A stretch of DNA of 22,758 nt from NCBI GenBank assembly GCA_035687895.1, contig DASRUE010000056.1, positions 1 through 22,758 on the forward strand. Reading direction: 5' to 3'. Position numbers and translations under genes: made by a program. Below the pieces are notes generated by a model. That model worked only from the letters and a program-made list of their open reading frames with translations. It was not told the DNA's origin and searched no databases. This document shows positions 7,405 to 14,547 of this stretch, piece by piece. Source of the stretch: JAERML01 sp035687895 (GTDB lineage Bacteria > Bacteroidota > Ignavibacteria > UBA10030 > UBA6906). Every line of letters starts with the position of its first letter. Position 1 is the first letter of the stretch.

Positions 7405-8418
7405 TCACGCCAAGCCCATCTGCCGAAAAAGGGCCTTGAACCGCAGTTCGTATGTATGGTCACGCATCGTGCGGTTGTATCCGGCTTCGGCGATTGCCGC
7501 ACGTTCATCCTCATGGTCCAGATAGTATCGCACCTTCTCCAGAAGTTCTTCGGTGCTCTTATAGCAAACGATCTCCTTGTCCATCTCAAAGAACTCTCCC
7601 AGCCGTTCGGCATGCCCGCTGATTTGAAAGCCACCACACGCGGGAAGCTCGAAGTTCCTTCCCTTGATCTGATTGGGAGCCGTCTGAGAAGAGGCAGAAA
7701 GATTGAGGTTGATCCGACTTGTCTGAAAGATCCCGATCATCTCCTCCTGGGTGGTTCTCGTGGCGTTAGTAGTCTCTTCCAATGATTTCGCCGTAATCAC
7801 GCCGAGCTTCCTACCGTAAATATGCCAACGGCGCACCTTCCAGTGAGTCCCCCACACCTGTACAAGAATCCCTTTTTTTTTCAATGCAGCTACGATGGCC
7901 GGTCTGTCGCCGTGTGCCTGACCCACAAAGGTGACACCATGTTCGATCTTTCCGCTGCCCCTGGTGTATACGCGAGGATTGGCTCCCCATTGTGTGAGAA
8001 GAACATTCGTGTATCCGATCGACTTGTATCTGGCTATTGCATTGGCATCGGTAGTCGATACAAACGTGAAACATGGAGCCCATCGGGAGGAAAAGTCATC
8101 GAACCTCCAGTGGTCGTCGGCAAACCAATTGAATGTCACCGTCTTCTTCTCTTCCGTGATCTTGCGAAGGAGACCGGGATCGAACTGGTCCGAGTAGAGA
8201 AAGGTGAAAAGAAGATCAGGTTTGTACTCGTCCACTTTTGTCTTGAGCAACCTCGTCATTCCTTCGCTGCCATGCTTGAGGAAGAGAGGATAGAAATCGA
8301 AGTACTCAATCTCGTGGCCCATTGATACGAGAGTATCATAGATGTTGTAGTGTTCAAAGCTATAGCCACGTTCGGGGATGCCATAGTCGTACTTAAGGGC
8401 GGCGTAAAGGATCTTCAT
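7405..8418 (-). CDS. CgeB-like glycosyltransferase (DUF3880 plus Glyco_trans_1_2 architecture)
   Basis: This 337-residue protein is the only GT-B-type enzyme in the cluster. It starts MKILYAALKY. An FNWFADDHWRFDDFS segment at about 96-110 is like the DUF3880 half of CgeB-family proteins. IKGRNFELPACGGFQIS at 251-267 has the Arg and Glu expected in the donor-binding loop of Glyco_trans_1_2 proteins. The C-terminal helix (YLDHEDERAAIAEAGY) is also typical. ATG at 8418 was chosen because the upstream stop is only 4 bp away; a TTG at 8487 would run deep into the upstream gene. Its stop abuts the next start. Substrate is unknown. Confidence 0.82.
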   Translation of the reverse strand: MKILYAALKYDYGIPERGYSFEHYNIYDTLVSMGHEIEYFDFYPLFLKHGSEGMTRLLKTKVDEYKPDLLFTFLYSDQFDPGLLRKITEEKKTVTFNWFADDHWRFDDFSSRWAPCFTFVSTTDANAIARYKSIGYTNVLLTQWGANPRVYTRGSGKIEHGVTFVGQAHGDRPAIVAALKKKGILVQVWGTHWKVRRWHIYGRKLGVITAKSLEETTNATRTTQEEMIGIFQTSRINLNLSASSQTAPNQIKGRNFELPACGGFQISGHAERLGEFFEMDKEIVCYKSTEELLEKVRYYLDHEDERAAIAEAGYNRTMRDHTYELRFKALFRQMGLA

Positions 8419-8422
8419 TATT

Positions 8423-9169
8423 CTATCTTGTAAATCGGAATAGTCCGAGGCCATACTCAAATGCTCTGCAATCCTGCAATCTTGCATTGTGAATGAACTC
8501 GCCTTCGTCTGTCACACAGGAAAACTCCAGCAGCTGCAGCCCACCATAATAATCAATGATGGATTCAGGGAGATGTATGCGGTGCGCATTGAACTCAACT
8601 CGCTCGCGCCCGATCGGTGTGGATACATACAGGATCCCTCCGCTGGCAAGGACGCGTTGAAGCTCCCGACACGCCTTTCTCGTACCATCCGCATCCAGAG
8701 TATCTCCGTAGCGACCCAGTCCAATATGCTCAATTACGTGCAGACACGAGAGGCTCTCGATAGATTGATTTACATATGGAAGATTCAACACTGTCCCTCT
8801 TGTTGACTTTAACCGGGGCAGGCTTGCCTTCAAGGGACGGATATCGACAAACTCCACATCAACAAATCCCGAGAGCGGTGCGATGAGATCGATTTGCGAC
8901 CCAACATCGACATGTCGGCGGGGCTGCGCCCTGGCAATATGAGCTGCCACCCATGCGCTCTGATAGAAGTAATGTGGGTCGAACGGGGTTGTTCTGGTTG
9001 CATCATCAAGACAGGGAAACCAATCATCAACTCGGACTCTCTCCACCGACGTCGCCGTGTATCGTCGCCATTGAGCATAGAACGTCGGGAGCGCCGCAAC
9101 GGTCTGCAGCAGCTTTCCTTTTCTTGCCGGCTGAACAATCACCCGGCTCAAGAACTGCGAGAAGCTCAC
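8423..9169 (-). CDS. DUF268 family protein (methyltransferase-like fold)
   Basis: The 248-residue protein matches the DUF268 pattern I recall. It has DDWFPCLDDAT near 48-58, PFDPHYFYQSAW near 62-73, HVDVGS near 86-91, the hallmark VIEHIGLGRYGDTLDADG near 145-162, and FNAHRIH near 193-199. The layout resembles a class I methyltransferase, with GG-turn (LASGGILYVSTP) and an acidic strand end (VEFVDIRP), but motif I is not the usual GxGxG. Function is not established. GTG at 9169 is chosen: its GTGA overlaps the flippase stop, and the frame upstream (to 9304) lies wholly inside the flippase. Context suggests glycan modification. Confidence 0.8.
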   Translation of the reverse strand: MSFSQFLSRVIVQPARKGKLLQTVAALPTFYAQWRRYTATSVERVRVDDWFPCLDDATRTTPFDPHYFYQSAWVAAHIARAQPRRHVDVGSQIDLIAPLSGFVDVEFVDIRPLKASLPRLKSTRGTVLNLPYVNQSIESLSCLHVIEHIGLGRYGDTLDADGTRKACRELQRVLASGGILYVSTPIGRERVEFNAHRIHLPESIIDYYGGLQLLEFSCVTDEGEFIHNARLQDCRAFEYGLGLFRFTR

Positions 9170-10536
9170 GTGGCCGCCGAACCAAAAGGACTCGACAACA
9201 TCAATCGCCTGTTCGATTGAATCACAATAACGAGATATATCAGACTTACACCAATCATCGCCAACGCAATCCCCACCAGGCCAAGCAGATAACATCCCAC
9301 GCAATACAGCACAACTGATGCAATTGCAGCTACGACCTTGGCCTGCATGTAGATCTCAGGCTTCCGCAGAGCCATCCCTACGGCGGTGAGCGACTGTGCC
9401 ATGTGGAAAATACCAATCCCGGCGGTGAGGAGAAAGAGGAATCCTCCATCAAGGACAAAATCTGCATTCGACAATAATGGGATGATAATGCCCCCCCAAA
9501 AAAAGAGTACGGCGCCGACAGCCCCGAATACCAGCGCGGTAGCAACAGCATGAAGTCGGATCAAATCTAAGGCTCGGGTTCGGCCTTCCAGTGTACTGCT
9601 GGAAAAGCTTTGATATATAACCGGGGTGATATATTGCGCCATGATGCTGAACGCCAGGGCGCCCGAATTAGCGACAAGCCCGTATGCAAGTCCATAACGA
9701 CCCACATCCCCCGTTGACAACAAACGACTGATAACCCAACGCTCGCCGTTGCCCTGCACCCATCCAAGAGCACCCCATAGCACAAATGGCAAACTGTACT
9801 TCAAAATCGTCCTGCGTATTTCCCTTCTGAAAGCTGAGGCATCAAAGACTTCACTGTGGTCACCTTCGGGCGAGGGGGAAGCCTTCAGGTAGACGACGAC
9901 GCGAGCTAGTGCTGATAAAGCAGTTGCTACCGCTATCGCAATCATCAAGGAAACTGCTGACGGATAAAGAGCACTAAGGAACCATAACAAGAGCAAGATA
10001 ATGACAACTCGCTCAAAGACCTGAATCATCGCCATTTGCTTTCTGCGACGCATGGCACCGAGCATCCCTCCGAGCGGCACATTGATCAATCCAAGAATGA
10101 TCATCGAGGCCGCAGCAAGAGTGAAAGTTGGAGTGATGTCTGCAAGTGCGCCAAGCACGAATATCAATACAAGGGAAATCGGCACCAGGACCCCTATGCA
10201 CATCCAAAGCAAATGCAGCAATGATCTCGAAAAAATGGCATGTCGCTGTGCGTCAGAAGTATAGTCAAAATAGAACCTTGTGTATGCTTGTTCTATAGGA
10301 CCGAAAAAGCCGAGTATCAAAATGCTTCCAACGCTCGTTGCAAGCGTCAGTTTGCCATATTCCTCCGAGCCCACGGATGTCATGAGTTTCACAGACACCA
10401 CGCTTAGAATGACAGTGACGATCTGGCCACCCCCCAGCCAGGTTAACTCCTCCAGCCGGTTCCTCGACAGAGTTAAGTCCTGTCGACGAAAGATGTCTTT
10501 CAACATCCCCGTCTTCTGTTTTATCAATTCAAACAA
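9166..10536 (-). CDS. Wzx-type oligosaccharide flippase (MOP superfamily)
   Basis: The 456-residue protein is highly hydrophobic, with roughly 12-14 membrane segments spread over its length. The N-terminal segment LTWLGGGQIVTVILSVVSV and a repeat-like second half starting ILKYSLPFVLWGALGWVQG are typical of polysaccharide biosynthesis/Wzx flippases. It should move undecaprenyl-linked glycan units across the cytoplasmic membrane. TTG at 10536 has AGGA 7 bp upstream; an internal ATG at 10506 is a credible alternative. The end overlaps the DUF268 start by GTGA. No Wzy-like polymerase or ABC exporter is visible, so how chains are extended is open. Confidence 0.87.
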   Translation of the reverse strand: MFELIKQKTGMLKDIFRRQDLTLSRNRLEELTWLGGGQIVTVILSVVSVKLMTSVGSEEYGKLTLATSVGSILILGFFGPIEQAYTRFYFDYTSDAQRHAIFSRSLLHLLWMCIGVLVPISLVLIFVLGALADITPTFTLAAASMIILGLINVPLGGMLGAMRRRKQMAMIQVFERVVIILLLLWFLSALYPSAVSLMIAIAVATALSALARVVVYLKASPSPEGDHSEVFDASAFRREIRRTILKYSLPFVLWGALGWVQGNGERWVISRLLSTGDVGRYGLAYGLVANSGALAFSIMAQYITPVIYQSFSSSTLEGRTRALDLIRLHAVATALVFGAVGAVLFFWGGIIIPLLSNADFVLDGGFLFLLTAGIGIFHMAQSLTAVGMALRKPEIYMQAKVVAAIASVVLYCVGCYLLGLVGIALAMIGVSLIYLVIVIQSNRRLMLSSPFGSAAT

Positions 10537-10633
10537 TGCGTCATCCTGCGTTCTAAATGAGAGCTGTTGCTGTCTTCACCACCCACGCGCGAACCATCTG
10601 TGAACCTGGCGGCAGGGCGACGCAGACCACCTT

Positions 10634-11299
10634 TCACATCTCAGCGACTGCATACAACCTGAAGTGATGCTGCACGGGAACAAGGCCCGCCTTCGTGAGA
10701 GCTTTTCCCAAAAGCCGGAGCGGTCGAATACCTATGAGGGCAAGAGGGTTGATACCTTCACCTTTGAAAATTTTCACACGCGCAAAGTGCGGGCGGAGCA
10801 ATCGACCGAGTGATTCTTCGGTAAAAAAATTCTTATGATCAAGATCAGCAAAATGCTCAAACAACAATCCCTCACGCTGTAACCTTTCAACTCCGCCGCT
10901 ATTGGGGGTCGTAAAGAGAACATTGTGTCGGGATAGTCGTTTTGCCTCTTTGATCACCTGCTCAGGATCAGCAAGATGCTCAAGAACCTCGAAGACGAGA
11001 ACGGTATCGAATGACCGATCGGGAAATGGAACAGCGTCTTCAATAAGCACTGCATCAACACCTCGCTCGCGGGCGGTCGCTACATACTCTGCATTGACAT
11101 CCGCTCCTTTAACTGAGTATCCCAGCTTCCCCAGGAAACGACAATAGTTTCCCGTCGCACAGCCAAGGTCAAGGATCTCCTTACCCGCATGTTTCTTTGT
11201 GAAGTTAATGAGCGGGCGGGCAACAACATCTGCAGGAAACTGCCTATAGAAGCTCTTGGTATCGCGGAAGACGCTGTTGCGTATCTCGTCACCAATCAT
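10634..11299 (-). CDS. Class I SAM-dependent methyltransferase
   Basis: The 221-residue protein has motif I ILDLGCATGNY at 42-52, the acidic VKGADVN after strand 2 at 63-69, SFDTVLVFEVLEHL at 96-109, and NVLFTTPN, all in family order. It should methylate a small molecule or a glycan; the latter is favoured by its place inside the glycosyltransferase cluster. ATG at 11299 was chosen over the open frame to 11341, because the upstream gene ends at 11289 and the short 11-bp overlap fits coupled genes. The last 70 residues, rich in Leu and Arg, are not distinctive. A 97-nt gap with no clear promoter separates it from the flippase. Confidence 0.87.
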   Translation of the reverse strand: MIGDEIRNSVFRDTKSFYRQFPADVVARPLINFTKKHAGKEILDLGCATGNYCRFLGKLGYSVKGADVNAEYVATARERGVDAVLIEDAVPFPDRSFDTVLVFEVLEHLADPEQVIKEAKRLSRHNVLFTTPNSGGVERLQREGLLFEHFADLDHKNFFTEESLGRLLRPHFARVKIFKGEGINPLALIGIRPLRLLGKALTKAGLVPVQHHFRLYAVAEM

Positions 11300-12221
11300 G
11301 CGCGGTGTTTGTAGCCTGTGGTAGAAGCAATTTGAAGGCAACAGGGCTCTTGAGTACCCCGAAGAGTCGCACCGTCAGGATGGGCAGGAGGATTACTCTC
11401 GCCCACAGACCCGCTTCATCCTCATGGTACAGCAGGATGTTTCTGTACATTTCAAGACGTAGAGCAGGAGATGATCGGAGCGTACTGTAGCTCCCGTGAT
11501 GGATGATCTCCGCATCACCAACAAAAACGATCTTCCATCCGGCCGTCCAGATTCTTCGGCATAAGTCAACATCGTTGTAAAGGATGGTGTACCGCTCATC
11601 GAATAATCCAATCTGCTCAATGACTTCCCGTCGAATCATCAGGCAAGTAGCCGCCGGTTGCTCAACTTCCTGGGTCTGGTAGTAGTCAAATCCACGCATA
11701 TTGTAACGAGTTGCCATCCAATGCAACGAAAGGTACGTCAAGGCCGCGTCCCGCAGCCTTGGAAATCGTTTGCAAGACCCCTGCAACGTCCCATCCGTGT
11801 TTAGCAAACGACACGCCACAGCGCCCACGTCGGTGTGTCTGTCAAGGTACTCCACCATTTTCTCAACACTTCTGTCAAGGATCACCGTATCATTTCCGAG
11901 AAGCAGAACAAACCTCCCAGCGGAAGCGGCATACCCCTGGTTGTTTGCTCTTGCATAGCCAAGATTGCTGGAGTTCCCGATCAGGTGGACTTCCGGAAAT
12001 TCGTGTTCGATGAGCGCGATACTCCCATCTGTCGAACCGTTATCGACGACAATCACCTCATAAGGAGAGGGCGGCGGGTGCGCCTGAATGGAGCCGAGAA
12101 GATCTCGAATGAGCTTTTGTCCGTTCCAATTCGGGATCACAATGGAGAGGGTCACATCGGACACGTTCAGCGTTCTTCCCCGCTGTCTTTGGTCCCGACG
12201 GTTGGTTTCCGACAAATCCAC
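11289..12221 (-). CDS. GT2 family glycosyltransferase, rhamnosyltransferase-like
   Basis: From GTG at 12221 the protein has 310 residues. The GT-A domain starts with SIVIPNWNG at about 26-34. VDNGSTDG follows at 59-66, GNDT at 109-112 as the DxD motif, and a YNDVDLCRRIWTAGW base segment. The pattern is the WbbL-like type shared with the genes at 2695 and 3629. The first 20 residues are hydrophilic and unlike a GT2 N-terminus. A GTG at 12164, giving VSDVTLSIVIP, is an attractive alternative that would make a 291-residue protein. A hydrophobic C-terminal stretch near 280-295 may touch the membrane. This is the first glycosyltransferase gene of the cluster; substrate is unknown. Confidence 0.87.
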   Translation of the reverse strand: MDLSETNRRDQRQRGRTLNVSDVTLSIVIPNWNGQKLIRDLLGSIQAHPPPSPYEVIVVDNGSTDGSIALIEHEFPEVHLIGNSSNLGYARANNQGYAASAGRFVLLLGNDTVILDRSVEKMVEYLDRHTDVGAVACRLLNTDGTLQGSCKRFPRLRDAALTYLSLHWMATRYNMRGFDYYQTQEVEQPAATCLMIRREVIEQIGLFDERYTILYNDVDLCRRIWTAGWKIVFVGDAEIIHHGSYSTLRSSPALRLEMYRNILLYHEDEAGLWARVILLPILTVRLFGVLKSPVAFKLLLPQATNTAHDW

Positions 12222-12370
12222 ATTGTGCCTGAACAGTTCAGCCGCTGAGAAATGGATTGCTCCACAGCGTTAATGGCTATTCCCACGACGTTCAATTCCC
12301 GTTTCTTTGTTCGGTGTTGAAAGAACTGCGAATCAGCATGGAGTGTGCGAGCCACGTGACAAGTTTTCAT
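12167..12370 (-). CDS. Candidate small protein of 67 residues, unrecognised
   Basis: The frame opens with ATG at 12370, overlapping the CNNM/CorC-type gene's TGA as ATGA, with GGGAAGAAG just before. It closes two bases before the alternative GTG start (12164) of the next glycosyltransferase. The product is basic, has no membrane segment and resembles nothing I know. If the glycosyltransferase really starts at 12221, the last 18 codons overlap it out of frame. The placement is what supports it; composition does not. Confidence 0.25.
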   Translation of the reverse strand: MKTCHVARTLHADSQFFQHRTKKRELNVVGIAINAVEQSISQRLNCSGTMWICRKPTVGTKDSGEER

Positions 12371-13707
12371 CTTCTTCCCGACGTTGCTTGAATTTTGACT
12401 TCTGCGGAGGGTTCGAGTTTTTTCACTTTGACGAGTCGGATCCGCCGGTGGCTTTTCTTTACGATCGCAAAAAGGAGGTTCTTGTGTGAAAGCTCTTCAT
12501 TCAACTCAGGAATCCTGCCAGAGAGCTTGTTGAGAAACCCGCTCAGGGTCTCATATTCATCATTCTCAGGGACGTCTGCGTGAAAGCGCTCATTGAAATC
12601 ACGGACCGACATCCTGGCGTTCACCAGAAACGATCCATCGGCCGACGATTCGACGTCCTTCAGTTCTTCATCATATTCATCATGGATCTCGCCAACGATC
12701 TCCTCCAGGATATCCTCCATCGTTACGATCCCCTCTGTTCCTCCAAACTCATCAACAACAACAGCCATGTGGAGTTTCTGCTGCTGCAACTCCCTCATCA
12801 GCTGACTGATCTTCTTCGTCTCGGGGATGAAATACGCCGGGCGTATTACGTCCTGCAGGACAATCAAATCCCGGTACTCAAGCAGACCGAGGAGATCCTT
12901 CGTGTACACCACCCCAATAATCGTATCGATCGTCCCCTTATACACCGGCATGCGCGAATACCCTTCCTCCAGGACGATCTTGACAATCTTCTCACGTGGA
13001 GTGTCAATACTCAACGCAACGACGTCCGGACGGGGGATCATGACTTCCTTGGCCGTCGTGTCCGTAAACTCGAAGACACTCTCAATCAGCTCATGTTCCG
13101 TCTTGTCAATCACGCCGGTCTTCGTCCCCTCCTCCAACATTAGTTTGAACTCCTCTTCGGAGATTCGGGATTCGGAGAACGATGTGCTGTCTTTGAACGG
13201 TGCTAGGAAGATGTTGCTGGCGAATGTAAGCAGCTTGACCGGATAACGGAAGATTGCGGCAAAGACTTGTAACGGAGAAACAACACGAAGGGCAACTGGC
13301 TCGGAGAAACGAAGCGCGAGCGACTTGGGAACTAGCTCACCGAACACTACAACGGAGAAACCGATACTAATGACGATGATCCCCAGTGAGATCCAACTGC
13401 TTCCTTCACTGATCCAACGGGTTTCGCTGGCTTGTATGGCTGGAACAAGGTGTTGAAAGCCGAGGATGCCCGCCAATCCGGAAGCAAGTGTCAGCGAGAA
13501 GATAACACCAACATGAATTGTGGCAAGGAATTGTTCTGGATTGTTTTGAAAGGCCAGCACAAGGGCTGCCTTCCGGTTCCCCTCATCCGCCAGTTCCTGC
13601 ACTCGGCTCTTGCGGGTTGACAGGACGGCAACTTCGCTGGCCGAGAAAAAGCCTACCAGCGAAATCAGGAAGACAATCCCAATTGCCTCGATCCAGAATG
13701 GACCCAT
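12367..13707 (-). CDS. CNNM/CorC-type membrane protein (DUF21 + CBS pair + CorC_HlyC domain)
   Basis: The 446-residue protein has the full HlyC/CorC family plan. A DUF21 (CNNM) membrane domain covers about 1-165 with three or four hydrophobic segments, the FFSASEVAVLS motif at 20-30 and VVFGELVPKSLAL near 120-132. Two CBS domains lie at about 222-340, including VVVDEFGGTEGIVTMED at 316-332. A CorC_HlyC accessory domain ends the protein. Members are linked to Mg2+/Co2+ homeostasis; the haemolysin name is historical. ATG at 13707 has a strong GAGGTGG 10 bp upstream. It begins a new unit after the nuo operon terminator and may be co-transcribed with the glycan genes downstream. Confidence 0.93.
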   Translation of the reverse strand: MGPFWIEAIGIVFLISLVGFFSASEVAVLSTRKSRVQELADEGNRKAALVLAFQNNPEQFLATIHVGVIFSLTLASGLAGILGFQHLVPAIQASETRWISEGSSWISLGIIVISIGFSVVVFGELVPKSLALRFSEPVALRVVSPLQVFAAIFRYPVKLLTFASNIFLAPFKDSTSFSESRISEEEFKLMLEEGTKTGVIDKTEHELIESVFEFTDTTAKEVMIPRPDVVALSIDTPREKIVKIVLEEGYSRMPVYKGTIDTIIGVVYTKDLLGLLEYRDLIVLQDVIRPAYFIPETKKISQLMRELQQQKLHMAVVVDEFGGTEGIVTMEDILEEIVGEIHDEYDEELKDVESSADGSFLVNARMSVRDFNERFHADVPENDEYETLSGFLNKLSGRIPELNEELSHKNLLFAIVKKSHRRIRLVKVKKLEPSAEVKIQATSGRR

Positions 13708-13755
13708 GTAGCAAGAACCACCTCAATCGTTGAACAAACATCATAATTCCTCTTC

Positions 13756-13784
13756 AATTAAGGCATTTCCACGTTGATTTCCAA
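13756..13784 (-). promoter_or_regulatory. Putative promoter of the CNNM/CorC-type gene
   Basis: On the minus strand, TTGGAA (13779-13784) is separated by 17 bp from TTAATT (13756-13761). Transcription would begin near 13749, leaving a leader of about 42 nt that contains the GAGGTGG ribosome-binding site. It lies downstream of the nuo operon terminator, where a new promoter is expected. Confidence 0.38.
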
Positions 13785-13961
13785 ATACACCAAACGGGAA
13801 GCAAAATCGCAAGGTTATCGCATAAGGAGGAGCTTTCGTGCCTCAGTGAAGAAGCCGCTGGTGGTCGACGTGCAGGTTGCCAGAAGGATGGACACCAAAG
13901 TCCCATTAATGTCCTTTCGATGGTCGATGAAGAATACGGACGACGAGCAAATGCCATAAAC
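13785..13961. other. Intergenic spacer with no convincing gene
   Basis: This 177-bp stretch lies between the nuo operon terminator and the CNNM/CorC-type promoter. Short frames are open on both strands (61 aa plus, 63 aa minus) but neither has a ribosome-binding site at its start or a recognisable product. A plus-strand AAGGAGG at about 13824-13830 is followed by GTG, but that frame stops after three codons. Confidence 0.5.
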
Positions 13962-13989
13962 AAAAAAGAGGGAGTAGACTACCTCCCTC
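13962..13989 (-). terminator. Intrinsic terminator of the peptidase-aminotransferase-nuoGHI operon
   Basis: On the minus strand GAGGGAG (13983-13989) and CTCCCTC (13968-13974) form a perfect 7-bp stem with an 8-base loop, followed directly by six T (13967-13962). It begins 19 bp after the nuoI stop. Stem and U-tract are classic for Rho-independent termination. Confidence 0.85.
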
Positions 13990-14008
13990 ATTCGAAGCGC
14001 AGGCAAAG

Positions 14009-14509
14009 TCAGCGCGCTTTGCGGAGAAACTCCAGTCGGGTCTTCAGTCGATCCGTGGACATCAGGAGCTTCTCTTTGCCGTAAATGGCATCATCAGGAT
14101 TGGTGAAGACCAGTTCGTATTCATCGCTCATAATGATTGCTTCTTCCGGACAGGCCTCTTCGCAGAAGCCGCAGAAGATGCAACGAAGCATATTGATCTC
14201 GAACTTCACTGGGTAACGCTCCTTCTCCAGCTCCGTTTCCGATGCTTGCACTTCAATTGCAAGTGCCGGACAGACGCGGGCACAGAGTCCACATGCAACA
14301 CATCGCTCGACACCCTGCTCTTCAACCAACACCGGCCGTCCACGAAACGAAGACGGCGGGTTCCAACGCTCTTCGGGATACTGGCGGGTGAATTTCGGGC
14401 GAAATACCTGTTTTAGCGTCAACGCCATTCCTTTGACGATTTCAGGAATGTATGTCCTTTGCCAGAAACTCAGGTCTTTGCCCCGGACCTGTATTGAATT
14501 GATTGACAT
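14009..14509 (-). CDS. nuoI: NADH-quinone oxidoreductase subunit I (two 4Fe-4S ferredoxin)
   Basis: The 166-residue protein carries two CxxCxxCxxxCP motifs: C70, C73, C76, C80 and C110, C113, C116, C120. They bind the N6a and N6b clusters that pass electrons from the peripheral arm of Complex I towards quinone. An N-terminal amphipathic region (IVKGMALTLKQVF) contacts the membrane domain in known structures. ATG at 14509 is supported by AAGGAG 11 bp upstream; the frame stays open to 14620 but would overlap nuoH. It is the last gene of its operon, and nuoJ does not follow as it does in standard nuo clusters. Confidence 0.95.
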   Translation of the reverse strand: MSINSIQVRGKDLSFWQRTYIPEIVKGMALTLKQVFRPKFTRQYPEERWNPPSSFRGRPVLVEEQGVERCVACGLCARVCPALAIEVQASETELEKERYPVKFEINMLRCIFCGFCEEACPEEAIIMSDEYELVFTNPDDAIYGKEKLLMSTDRLKTRLEFLRKAR

Positions 14510-14547
14510 CTGTATCGACTCTCCTTGATTACGAATCCCGCGGCCGC

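Noticed and set aside
6949..7785. A 278-codon plus-strand open frame
   Set aside because: It is antisense to two well-supported glycosyltransferase genes (6538-7404 and 7405-8418) and spans their junction. Its product is the His-rich type expected opposite conserved GT2 motifs and matches no family.
13600..13735. A minus-strand frame beginning ATGATG just after GAAGAGGAATT, overlapping the start of the CNNM/CorC-type gene out of frame
   Set aside because: Spacing to the AGAGG is acceptable, but the frame quickly enters the CNNM/CorC-type coding region, where that protein's conserved N-terminus explains the sequence. A leader-peptide role could not be supported.
13774..13959. A 61-codon plus-strand frame starting with TTG in the spacer before nuoI
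   Set aside because: There is no Shine-Dalgarno at the start, the frame covers the antisense side of a promoter, and the basic product is not recognisable.
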